NCBI GenBank assembly: GCA_910588565.1
Contig: CAJUPF010000013.1
Location: 1 to 52,878, forward strand
Length of the DNA stretch: 52,878 nucleotides
Direction of reading: 5' to 3'
Source: an uncultured Lachnospiraceae bacterium
Lineage (GTDB): Bacteria; Bacillota; Clostridia; Lachnospirales; Lachnospiraceae
Shown piece by piece: positions 1 through 6,707 of the stretch. Made by a program: the position numbers and the translations under genes. Under the pieces are notes generated by a model. It saw nothing but the letters and a program-made list of their open reading frames with translations. It was not told where the DNA came from and searched no databases. Position 1 is the stretch's first letter. Every line of letters begins with the position of its first letter.

Positions 1-96
1 TGCGCTAAATTCAGGTTACATAGCCCGCTATGCGCCCTTCATTTGGCACAAATCTTCCACAAATTGTGACGCACATCTGCCAGAAAGCAATTTTCA

Positions 97-114
97 AACA
101 CGCTCTAGCGTGTT
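97..114. repeat. Short perfect inverted repeat in leading intergenic DNA
   Basis: AACACGCT-CT-AGCGTGTT reads as two 8-base arms around a 2-base centre. The 96 bases before it hold no convincing ORF, and no U-tract follows, so it is not a terminator. It could be part of an intergenic repeat or a protein-binding site. Confidence 0.35.
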
Positions 115-151
115 ATAGAACGGATGTAAATATTGTGAAGGCGGAGCGATT

Positions 152-208
152 ATGAAAATATATAAACTGCTTGGGGCGGATGGAAAAGAATATCTTTCCG
201 AGACATAA
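152..208 (+). pseudogene. 18-codon remnant, perhaps of a small metal-binding (Ada zinc-binding-like) protein
   Basis: A GGCGGAG motif precedes an ATG opening an 18-codon frame (begins MKIYKLLGADG, ends LSET) that stops at TAA and is followed directly by a terminator hairpin. From memory the residues resemble the first residues of small Ada zinc-binding-like proteins in Lachnospiraceae, which would make this a truncated leftover with its start region and terminator kept. No cysteines survive. It could also be a genuine micropeptide or chance. Confidence 0.3.
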
Positions 209-218
209 AATTTTGAAA

Positions 219-258
219 AATAACGCAATTCCTGAAAATAGGGAATGCGTTATTTTTT
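219..258 (+). terminator. Rho-independent terminator ahead of padR
   Basis: AATAACGCAATTCC pairs with GGAATGCGTTATT through one bulged A, followed by a run of T. It insulates the padR promoter just downstream from upstream transcription. Confidence 0.8.
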
Positions 259-269
259 TCGGAATTTGC

Positions 270-298
270 TTGACATATATCGACTGCCTATATATAAT
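270..298 (+). promoter_or_regulatory. Consensus sigma-A promoter of padR
   Basis: TTGACA (270-275) and TATAAT (293-298) are separated by exactly 17 bases. The surrounding sequence is very AT-rich with repeated ATAT/GATAT words. A promoter this strong is expected to need repression, which fits the palindrome immediately downstream. Confidence 0.85.
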
Positions 299-312
299 AT
301 AGATATCCGATA

Positions 313-331
313 TATATAGATAATCTATATA
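313..331. promoter_or_regulatory. Palindromic operator, probably for PadR autoregulation
   Basis: TATATAGAT-A-ATCTATATA is a perfect 9-base inverted repeat about 15 bases past the -10 hexamer and 11 bases before the padR ribosome binding site. PadR proteins are dimers that usually bind AT-rich palindromes in their own promoters. The position would block initiation or early elongation. Confidence 0.6.
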
Positions 332-355
332 ACAATTTTTCAAGGAGGGAATATT

Positions 356-685
356 ATGACAATTGACAAAACTTTAATCTCCGGCAGCACGACGTTACTG
401 TTGCTGAAGCTGATGTCGGAAAAGGATATGTATGGTTATGAGATGATTGAGACGCTGCGGAGCCGTTCCCAGAATGTGTTTGAACTGAAAGCGGGGACGC
501 TGTATCCGCTGCTTCATCAGCTGGAAGAGAAGGGATTTCTGATTTCCTATGAGCAGGGGGCTTCCGGCAAGGTTCGGAAGTATTACAGCATTACAAAAGA
601 AGGCAGAAAGCAACTGACCAAAAAAGAATCGGAATGGAAAACGTATTCCAATGCGGTGATGCGGGTTCTGGCAATGGGGGTGTAA
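356..685 (+). CDS. PadR family transcriptional regulator
   Basis: This 109-residue protein has the PadR-type winged helix. Residues 14-30 (LLLLKLMSEKDMYGYEM) form the first helices, and the KAGTLYPLLHQLEEKGF recognition helix lies near 46-62, followed by the wing with KVRKYYSITKEGRKQL. The length is that of the short one-helix-dimerisation subfamily. A strong AAGGAGG lies 7-8 bases before the ATG. Its stop codon is two bases before the ATG of the next gene, whose ribosome binding site sits inside the end of padR, so the two are translationally coupled. Autoregulation through the palindrome at 313-331 is inferred. The inducer is unknown; PadR repressors often respond to membrane or cell-wall stress or to small hydrophobic compounds. 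Confidence 0.9.
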   Translation: MTIDKTLISGSTTLLLLKLMSEKDMYGYEMIETLRSRSQNVFELKAGTLYPLLHQLEEKGFLISYEQGASGKVRKYYSITKEGRKQLTKKESEWKTYSNAVMRVLAMGV

Positions 686-687
686 GG

Positions 688-2028
688 ATGGATGATTATT
701 TAAAAAGCTTATTGGAACAGATCCGCTGTAAAAAGGCGAGGCCTGCGATTGAACAGGAAGTGCGGAGCCATATTGAGGATCAGGCCAAGACAAACCGGCA
801 AAATGGAATGGATGAAGAAGAGGCTATGTCGTGGGCCGTACACGATATGGGCGATCCGGTGCAGGCGGGCGCACAGCTGGATCGGGTTCACCGCCCGCAA
901 ATGGCCTGGGATATGCTGATTGTTATGGCGGTTATCAGCCTGATCAGTATTGTGATTCATGTTGTGATAGGGATGCATACGGATCAAATCGGCAATTTAT
1001 CCCGGAACGCATATATTGTGAGTACCATTGCACAGACAGGAATTGGATTTTTGCTGATGCTTGTAGTCTATCGCCTGGATTACAGTAATTTGGCGAAGTA
1101 TGGAAAAATCTGTGCGGTTATGTTTCTGGCAGTAATGGCATTGGAAGTTTTCGTTGTGGGAATCCGGATAAATGGAAGGGCATACTTTGTAATTGGGACT
1201 ACGCAGGTTACATTATCTGCCATTATGTTTTTGTATGTGCCCCTGTTTGGAGCCGTTTTGTTCGGATATCGTGGAAGCGGACTGCTTGGTATCGGTAAAA
1301 TTCTGTTGTTTATGCTGGTTCCGGTTTATCTTGCATGGCGTATTCCAAGTGTGAGTTTTGCGATTCTGCTGCTGTTTATCATGGCGGTGATGCTTACGGC
1401 CGCTGTCTTAAAAGGCTGGTTTTTGGTTCCGAACGCAGGCGTGCTGGCAGGCCTTTGGGGATTTTTGGCTGCTGCGCCGCTGGCTGCGATTATTCTGGGG
1501 CTAAAGTTCCATTTATTTGCATCATATCAGGAGGCCAGGCTGCAGGCGCTATTTAGGAATGACAGCGGGAGTTACTCCTATGTGACGGGACAGCTTGTGA
1601 AATTGGCGAAAAGCAATCATCTGTTTGGGGCAAGTGGTGAAACGGCAGCGGGACATCTGCCGGCTTATAACAGTGATTATATTCTGGCGTTTGTGTCTTC
1701 TTATTACGGAATTGCGGCGGCAATGGGAATCTGTCTGCTGCTGTGTGTGATTGCGGTAAAGGCATTTCGGATCGCGCTAAGGCAGGGCAATCAGCTTGGT
1801 TTGATGATGAGCTTTGGCAGCGGACTGGTTTTTACCGTCAATACCGTGTTGAACATTGGGGAGAATTTTGGCATACTGCCGCCGACGCAGACGTTCCTTC
1901 CATTCTTTTCCCATGGCGGGACTTCGATGGCAGTCAGCTATATCCTTGCAGGAATTGTGCTCAGCGTATACCGCTACAAAAATATCCTTCCCGCCAGTAA
2001 AATCAACTGCATAGCGGAAAAAATCTGA
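688..2028 (+). CDS. FtsW/RodA/SpoVE-like (SEDS) membrane protein with N-terminal permease-prefix domain
   Basis: The 446-residue protein has two parts. Residues 1-70 are soluble and match the helical prefix (HAAS/permease-prefix type) often encoded beside PadR, with VRSHIEDQ and a DMGDP motif. From about residue 75 it is strongly hydrophobic with roughly ten membrane segments. The C-terminal third carries SEDS signatures: NSDYILAFVSSYYG, then FLPFFSHGGTSMAVSYILAG, corresponding to the PxxSxGGTS loop of FtsW/RodA/SpoVE. SEDS proteins polymerise lipid II into glycan strands. I chose the ATG at 688 because GGGGGTGTAAGG precedes it and the prefix begins there; an in-frame start at 634 would overlap padR. 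The His in SHGGTS replaces the usual Tyr. Its role may be cell-wall stress adaptation under PadR control. Confidence 0.8.
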   Translation: MDDYLKSLLEQIRCKKARPAIEQEVRSHIEDQAKTNRQNGMDEEEAMSWAVHDMGDPVQAGAQLDRVHRPQMAWDMLIVMAVISLISIVIHVVIGMHTDQIGNLSRNAYIVSTIAQTGIGFLLMLVVYRLDYSNLAKYGKICAVMFLAVMALEVFVVGIRINGRAYFVIGTTQVTLSAIMFLYVPLFGAVLFGYRGSGLLGIGKILLFMLVPVYLAWRIPSVSFAILLLFIMAVMLTAAVLKGWFLVPNAGVLAGLWGFLAAAPLAAIILGLKFHLFASYQEARLQALFRNDSGSYSYVTGQLVKLAKSNHLFGASGETAAGHLPAYNSDYILAFVSSYYGIAAAMGICLLLCVIAVKAFRIALRQGNQLGLMMSFGSGLVFTVNTVLNIGENFGILPPTQTFLPFFSHGGTSMAVSYILAGIVLSVYRYKNILPASKINCIAEKI

Positions 2029-2094
2029 TGTGTTATCTGAAACGGACAGGCAAAATGCACAAAAAGAACATCTATAATTAGTGAAAATATAACA

Positions 2095-2123
2095 TTGACT
2101 GTCTTATAAAATTAATTTATTAT
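2095..2123 (+). promoter_or_regulatory. udp: Promoter of the nucleoside-catabolism operon
   Basis: TTGACT (2095-2100) and TATTAT (2118-2123) are spaced 17 bases apart. The predicted transcript starts near 2130, so RNA polymerase would transcribe the complete folded leader at 2147-2260 before reaching the first gene. Confidence 0.75.
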
Positions 2124-2146
2124 TGATCTATAGAATGTTTATAAAC

Positions 2147-2216
2147 GAAATTTAATGTATGCTCGTATTGGGACGAGAGCTTCTGCGAACCGCCGTAATG
2201 GTTGACCATAAATTTC
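2147..2216 (+). ncRNA. Purine-riboswitch-type aptamer (guanine-class variant)
   Basis: A three-way junction can be drawn. P1 pairs 2147-2154 with 2209-2216 (8 bp) and continues T2156-A2208, G2157-C2207. P2 pairs CTCGT (2162-2166) with ACGAG (2173-2177) around loop ATTGGG. P3 pairs AACC (2188-2191) with GGTT (2200-2203) around a loop containing CCGTAAT, close to the CCGUAAA loop of the B. subtilis xpt aptamer. J2/3 contains TTCT, matching core U48-U51, and J3/1 reads GAC, placing a C at the position equivalent to C74, which pairs with guanine-type ligands. Differences from xpt are C for U47 and G for A52, so the ligand may not be plain guanine. The 3' side of P1 and all of P3 are shared with the terminator at 2188-2260. 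This reading is by eye; no covariance model was run. Confidence 0.65.
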
Positions 2217-2260
2217 AGAGAAATAATCTGATATCTATGGTCGGCCGTTGCGGTTTTTTA
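2188..2260 (+). terminator. Riboswitch expression platform: long intrinsic terminator
   Basis: AACCGC (2188-2193) pairs with GCGGTT (2250-2255). After a 3-base bulge, AATGGTT (2197-2203) pairs with GGCCGTT (2243-2249), including three G-U pairs, and GACCATA (2204-2210) pairs with TATGGTC (2236-2242). This gives a 20-bp stem followed by TTTTTT. The 5' arm is made of P3, J3/1 and the start of the P1 3' strand, so aptamer and terminator exclude one another. Ligand binding should therefore turn the operon ON. Confidence 0.75.
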
Positions 2261-2363
2261 TTAAAAACAGTGTCCCGATGAGAAATTTTTATGCAGCAGT
2301 TCAGGGAGCAGAGCGGGCAGAGGATTCCAAACCAAAATCATAGTATAGCGAGGAGGATACGAA

Positions 2364-3140
2364 ATGAAAAATTATTCAGAAGATGCCAGCAGGCAGTATC
2401 ATATCCAGGTTGCTAAGGGCGAAGTAGGGCGTTATGTGATTATGCCCGGTGATCCGAAGCGGTGTGAAAAAATTGCGAAGTATTTTGAAAATCCCGTATT
2501 GATTGCGGATAACCGGGAATATGTTACGTATACGGGAACGTTAGGCGGAGTGAAAGTCAGCGTTACCTCCACAGGCATCGGCGGGCCGTCAGCCTCTATT
2601 GCGATGGAAGAACTGTATCGCTGCGGGGCGGATACATTTATCCGGATTGGAACCTGCGGCGGTATGCAAAAAGAAGTAAAAAGCGGCGATATAGTCGTTG
2701 CGACGGGCGCGATTCGCATGGAGGGCGCCAGCCGGGAATATGCGCCAATAGAATTTCCGGCGGTTGCGGATTTCACAGTGATAAATGCCCTGACAGCAGC
2801 TGCAAAGGGAACCGGAGCTGCATTCCATACCGGAATTGTACAGTGTAAGGATTCGTTTTACGGACAGCACGAGCCGGAGACAAAGCCGGTCAGCTATGAG
2901 CTGATGAATAAATGGGAAGCGTGGAAACGCTTAGGCTGTCTGGCTTCCGAAATGGAATCCGCCGCGTTATTTGTTGTAGCAAGTTATCTGGGCGTTAGAG
3001 CCGGCTCCTGTTTCCTTGTAGTGGCAAATCAGGAGAGGGAAAAACTGGGTCTGGAAAATCCGGTGGTGCATAATACGGATATGGCGATTCAGGTGGCCGT
3101 AGAAGCGATTCGTGATCTGATACGGCAGGAAACAAAATAG
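2364..3140 (+). CDS. udp: Uridine phosphorylase
   Basis: This 258-residue cytoplasmic enzyme of the PNP_UDP_1 family splits (deoxy)uridine with phosphate to uracil and (deoxy)ribose 1-phosphate. Visible signatures are MPGDPKRCEKIA near residue 27 (phosphate loop), STGIGGPSASIAMEEL near 71, GTCGG near 97 and the nucleoside-binding EMESAALF near 199. The length is that of typical uridine phosphorylases. GAGGAGG lies about 8 bases before the ATG. It is the first gene after the riboswitch-terminator leader and is followed by deoC after 26 bases. Purine substrates cannot be excluded, since no separate purine nucleoside phosphorylase is present, but the EMESAA context favours uridine. Confidence 0.88.
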   Translation: MKNYSEDASRQYHIQVAKGEVGRYVIMPGDPKRCEKIAKYFENPVLIADNREYVTYTGTLGGVKVSVTSTGIGGPSASIAMEELYRCGADTFIRIGTCGGMQKEVKSGDIVVATGAIRMEGASREYAPIEFPAVADFTVINALTAAAKGTGAAFHTGIVQCKDSFYGQHEPETKPVSYELMNKWEAWKRLGCLASEMESAALFVVASYLGVRAGSCFLVVANQEREKLGLENPVVHNTDMAIQVAVEAIRDLIRQETK

Positions 3141-3166
3141 TCAGGCAGAGATGGAAGGAGAAGAAA

Positions 3167-3832
3167 ATGGAAGTAAAACAACTGATGAAACATGTGGATC
3201 ATACACTGCTGGCCCAGGCGGCGACATGGGAAGAAATCAAACAGATTTGCGATGACGCCATGGCATATGGGACAGCTTCGGTATGTATCCCTCCAAGCTA
3301 CGTCAAACAGGCAAAAGAATATGTAAAAGACAATATGGAAGTCTGCACTGTAATAGGATTCCCAAACGGCTATTCTACTACGGCCGTAAAAGAATTTGAA
3401 GCAAAAGACGCCATTGCAGGCGGCGCTGCCGAAATTTACATGGTGATCAATCTTGGATGGTTAAAAGATAAGAAATACGATTTGCTGACAGAAGAAATCC
3501 GCAGATTGAAAGCAGCCTGCGGGGACAAGATTTTAAAAGTCATCATTGAAACTTGTCTTTTGACAGAAGAAGAAAAAATCAAGATGTGTGAAATTGTAAC
3601 AAAAGCAGGCGCGGACTATATCAAGACCTCCACAGGATTTTCTGCGGCAGGGGCGGCTTTTTCAGATATCGAAGTATTTGCAAAACATATCGGGCCTAAC
3701 GTAAAAATAAAAGCGGCCGGCGGAATCGCATCCATAGACGATGCGGAAAAATTCCTGTCCTTAGGGGCGGATCGCCTGGGAACCAGCCGAATGATTAAGC
3801 TTGTGAAAGGCCAGAATGCGACAGGATATTAA
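3167..3832 (+). CDS. deoC: Deoxyribose-phosphate aldolase with substituted active-site Asp
   Basis: The 221-residue TIM-barrel class I aldolase cleaves 2-deoxyribose 5-phosphate to glyceraldehyde 3-phosphate and acetaldehyde. The Schiff-base lysine is K153 in YIKTSTGF, and K183 in KAAGGI matches the second lysine (E. coli K201). The strand that normally reads E-(I/V)-D-(M/V)-V-(I/F) reads AEIYMVINLG here, so the residue equivalent to E. coli D102, part of the proton relay, is Tyr91 (codon TAC, one base from GAC). Everything else is intact, so this may be a recent missense change lowering activity. A good GGAGAAG site precedes the ATG. It lies between udp and cdd in the operon and is the step that disposes of deoxyribose phosphate from deoB. 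Confidence 0.9.
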   Translation: MEVKQLMKHVDHTLLAQAATWEEIKQICDDAMAYGTASVCIPPSYVKQAKEYVKDNMEVCTVIGFPNGYSTTAVKEFEAKDAIAGGAAEIYMVINLGWLKDKKYDLLTEEIRRLKAACGDKILKVIIETCLLTEEEKIKMCEIVTKAGADYIKTSTGFSAAGAAFSDIEVFAKHIGPNVKIKAAGGIASIDDAEKFLSLGADRLGTSRMIKLVKGQNATGY

Positions 3833-3844
3833 ATGGAGGTTTGG

Positions 3845-4267
3845 ATGCTGGACGAAAAAACAATCAGAAACATGATTTCTGCGGCAATTGGGCAGCTGGC
3901 TTTTTCTTATACGCCGTATTCTTATTTTAAGGTAGGAGCCGCGCTGCTGGCGGAGAACGGGGAGATCTATACGGGCTGCAATATTGAAAATGCGGCATAT
4001 GCCCCGACAAACTGTGCGGAACGGACGGCTTTTTTTAAAGCGGTCAGCGAGGGAGTCAAAGATTTCCAGGCAATCTGCATCGTTGGCGGAAAAGACGGCG
4101 TACTGACAGAATACACGCCTCCCTGCGGCGTCTGCCGACAGGTGATGATGGAATTTTGCAGGCCGGATACATTTCAGATTATCCTGGCGGTAAGCCAGGA
4201 GGAGTATGAAGTGTTTTCCTTAAAAGAACTGATGCCCATGGGATTTGGGCCGGGGAATCTGTTATAA
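3845..4267 (+). CDS. cdd: Cytidine deaminase
   Basis: The 140-residue homotetrameric-type enzyme deaminates (deoxy)cytidine to (deoxy)uridine, feeding the uridine phosphorylase two genes upstream. The zinc site is complete: C57 and catalytic E59 in TNCAERTAFF, and C94/C97 in PPCGVCRQ. The substrate motif GCNIENAAYAPT precedes it. I start at 3845 because GGAGG (3835-3839) is placed 5 bases before this ATG; the ATG at 3833 directly abuts the deoC stop and has no usable ribosome binding site of its own. The gene is thus tightly coupled to deoC. Confidence 0.92.
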   Translation: MLDEKTIRNMISAAIGQLAFSYTPYSYFKVGAALLAENGEIYTGCNIENAAYAPTNCAERTAFFKAVSEGVKDFQAICIVGGKDGVLTEYTPPCGVCRQVMMEFCRPDTFQIILAVSQEEYEVFSLKELMPMGFGPGNLL

Positions 4268-4307
4268 AAAGAAGAACGTTATATATGAGAGAAAGGGGCT
4301 GGCTGAC

Positions 4308-5288
4308 ATGACGACAGAACAATTAAAACGGCTGCCGAAAATAGAGCTGCACTGCCATCTGGACGGCTCTTTAAGTATGGAATTTTTAAGAAAAAAGACA
4401 AACAGAACGGTTTTGGAGCAGGAAGTACAGGTTTCTAAAGACTGCGGCAGTCTGGCAGAATATCTGGAAAAGTTTGTGCTTCCCGGCCAGTGCCTGATGG
4501 ATGAAGAGGGGCTGCGGGAAGCGGGCTATGATTTTTTGAGAAGTGTCAGCCGCGAACATGTCATTTATACGGAAGTGCGGTTTGCGCCGCTTTTGTCCGT
4601 GGGGCCTTGTCTGAATACAGAGCGGGTGATTGCCAGCCTGCTAGAGGGCCTTACAAAAGGACAGCAGGAGTTTGGCGTTGAATTTAATGTGATCACCTGC
4701 GCCATGCGCCATCACAGCCAGGAAGAAAATCTGGCTATGCTGAAAACGGCCAGAGAGTTTTTGGGCGCAGGCGTATGCGCCGCCGATTTGGCTGGCGCGG
4801 AGGCTTCGTATCCGATGAGCGGCTTTCTGGAGATGTTTCAAAAAGTAAAGCGGATGGGACTGCCGTTTACGATACATGCCGGGGAATGCGGGAATGCCAG
4901 GAATATTGCAGAGGCGGTGGAGATTGGCGCGGGACGGATTGGCCATGGAATAGCCATGGCCGGTAAGCCAAAGCTTCAGCAGATTTGCAGAGAGCGTCAT
5001 ATCGGCATAGAAGTGTGCCCGGTCAGCAACCTGCAGACAAAGGCGGCAAAGAGCTGGCAGGAGTACCCTCTGCGTGAATTTCTGGATGCGGGGCTATTGG
5101 TTTCCGTGAATACGGATAACCGGACTGTCAGCGCAACTTCACTGACCCGTGAACTGGAAGTGATTCAGAACAATTGCGGCATTTGCGACGAAGAGATACG
5201 GCTGCTTTTGCGAAATGCCATAGAAACGTCCTTTGCGGATGAGAGCGTCAAAGAACGGCTTAAAAAACAGCTGGCGCAGGATAGCTGA
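4308..5288 (+). CDS. add: Adenosine deaminase
   Basis: The 326-residue metal-dependent (alpha/beta)8 amidohydrolase converts (deoxy)adenosine to (deoxy)inosine. Metal and catalytic residues are visible: H15 and H17 in ELHCHLDGSL, H190/E193 in IHAGE, the GHGIAM segment, and D270 in SVNTDNR. It is of the compact bacterial type. The start at 4308 is chosen because HCHLDGS should lie about 15 residues in and GAAAGGGG precedes it; an upstream in-frame start at 4245 would overlap cdd. It widens the operon to purine nucleosides, although no dedicated purine nucleoside phosphorylase follows. Confidence 0.9.
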   Translation: MTTEQLKRLPKIELHCHLDGSLSMEFLRKKTNRTVLEQEVQVSKDCGSLAEYLEKFVLPGQCLMDEEGLREAGYDFLRSVSREHVIYTEVRFAPLLSVGPCLNTERVIASLLEGLTKGQQEFGVEFNVITCAMRHHSQEENLAMLKTAREFLGAGVCAADLAGAEASYPMSGFLEMFQKVKRMGLPFTIHAGECGNARNIAEAVEIGAGRIGHGIAMAGKPKLQQICRERHIGIEVCPVSNLQTKAAKSWQEYPLREFLDAGLLVSVNTDNRTVSATSLTRELEVIQNNCGICDEEIRLLLRNAIETSFADESVKERLKKQLAQDS

Positions 5289-5313
5289 GAAACAAAAAAA
5301 GAGAGGTGACAGG

Positions 5314-6501
5314 ATGAGAAACTATAACAGAGTGTTTGTAATCGTATTGGATTCTCTGGGAATCGGCGCAATGCCTGATTCCGGGAAATTTGGCGACGTG
5401 GGAGTTGATACGTTCGGGCACATTGCAAAGCGGATGGGAACACTGGAAATTCCGCATCTAAAGAGCCTTGGCATGTTAAACCTTCATCCTACAGAGAACA
5501 TGGAAGCAGAAGCTTGCCCCAAAGGGTACTATATGCGCTTGGGGGAAGCCAGCAATGGAAAAGACACGATGACCGGACACTGGGAGATGATGGGAATTAA
5601 AACAGAAAGCCCTTTCCGGACATTTACAGATACAGGTTTTCCGCCAGAACTAATTGCAGAGCTGGAAAAACGCTGCGGAAAACGTATCATTGGAAATAAA
5701 AGCGCAAGCGGAACTGAAATTCTGGAGGAACTGGCAGAAGAGGAAATCCGTACAGGAGCGATGATCGTCTATACGTCTGCCGATTCGGTTTTGCAGATTT
5801 GCGGAAATGAAGAGACATTTGGCCTGGAACATCTGTATCGCTGCTGTGAGATTGCGAGAGAAATTACCATGAAAGACGAGTGGAGAGTTGGACGCGTCAT
5901 TGCCAGACCTTATGTGGGGAAGAAAAAGGGTGAATTTAAGCGAACCAGCAACCGTCACGACTATGCGCTGAAACCATCCGGCCCTACGGCGTTAAACGCA
6001 TTAAAGGATGCGGGCATGGATGTAATTGGCGTAGGAAAAATCAATGATATTTTTTGCGGAGAAGGCATTACAGAGTCATATCATTCCGACAGTTCCGTAC
6101 ATGGCATGGAACAGACCATAGATATCTGCAAAAAAGAGTTTCACGGCCTTTGTTTTGTAAATCTTGTAGACTTTGACGCACTGTGGGGACACCGGAGAGA
6201 TCCGGAAGGATATGCAAAAGAAATTGAGAAATTTGATAAAAATCTGGGTGTTTTGCTGGAAGAACTGCGGGAAGACGATCTGCTGATTCTGACGGCAGAC
6301 CATGGAAACGATCCGACCTACACAGGAACCGATCATACCAGAGAATATGTACCGTTTCTCGCCTATGCCAAAGGGTTAAAAGGCGGAGCGCTTGCGCCAA
6401 AAGATACATTTGCAGTCATTGGAGCAACCATTGCGGATAATTTTGAAATCGATATGCCAGAGGGGACAATTGGGACATCCATATTGGATAAGCTGGTATA
6501 A
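5314..6501 (+). CDS. deoB: Phosphopentomutase
   Basis: The 395-residue alkaline-phosphatase-superfamily mutase interconverts (deoxy)ribose 1-phosphate and 5-phosphate. That links the phosphorylase product to deoC and, for ribose, to the pentose phosphate pathway. Metal-site D13 lies in VIVLDSLGIGAMPD, T87 in DTMTGHWEMMG is the phosphorylated residue, and TADHGNDPT plus GTDHTREYVP carry further metal ligands. Length is normal. AGAGAGGTGACAGG precedes the ATG at 5314; the longer in-frame extension to 5233 lies inside add. It is the last gene of the operon; no convincing hairpin terminator was found in the 125 bases after it. Confidence 0.93.
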   Translation: MRNYNRVFVIVLDSLGIGAMPDSGKFGDVGVDTFGHIAKRMGTLEIPHLKSLGMLNLHPTENMEAEACPKGYYMRLGEASNGKDTMTGHWEMMGIKTESPFRTFTDTGFPPELIAELEKRCGKRIIGNKSASGTEILEELAEEEIRTGAMIVYTSADSVLQICGNEETFGLEHLYRCCEIAREITMKDEWRVGRVIARPYVGKKKGEFKRTSNRHDYALKPSGPTALNALKDAGMDVIGVGKINDIFCGEGITESYHSDSSVHGMEQTIDICKKEFHGLCFVNLVDFDALWGHRRDPEGYAKEIEKFDKNLGVLLEELREDDLLILTADHGNDPTYTGTDHTREYVPFLAYAKGLKGGALAPKDTFAVIGATIADNFEIDMPEGTIGTSILDKLV

Positions 6502-6626
6502 GGACGTAAAAGCAGCGCTGCCACATCCGTTACATTTCACACGCACGCCGGGATTTTATAAATAGATCAGAACCGGGTAAAAAATAGCCTATATTTAAAT
6601 TTAAGATAAAGTTAAAGTCCATATAA

Positions 6627-6655
6627 TTGACAGAAAGAATAGACAGCGATAGAAT
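6627..6655 (+). promoter_or_regulatory. Promoter for the ytvI-like gene
   Basis: TTGACA (6627-6632) and TAGAAT (6650-6655) are 17 bases apart, 53 bases before the ATG of the next gene. This makes the membrane-protein genes that follow a separate transcription unit from deoB. Confidence 0.75.
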
Positions 6656-6707
6656 AGACATAATTGTTCAGTGGTCAGAAACTATGGAAGGAAGTGAAAT
6701 GTAGCGG

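Noticed and set aside
3833..3844. Upstream ATG of cdd (adds Met-Glu-Val-Trp)
   Set aside because: It abuts the deoC stop with no ribosome site in range, while GGAGG is ideally placed for the ATG at 3845.
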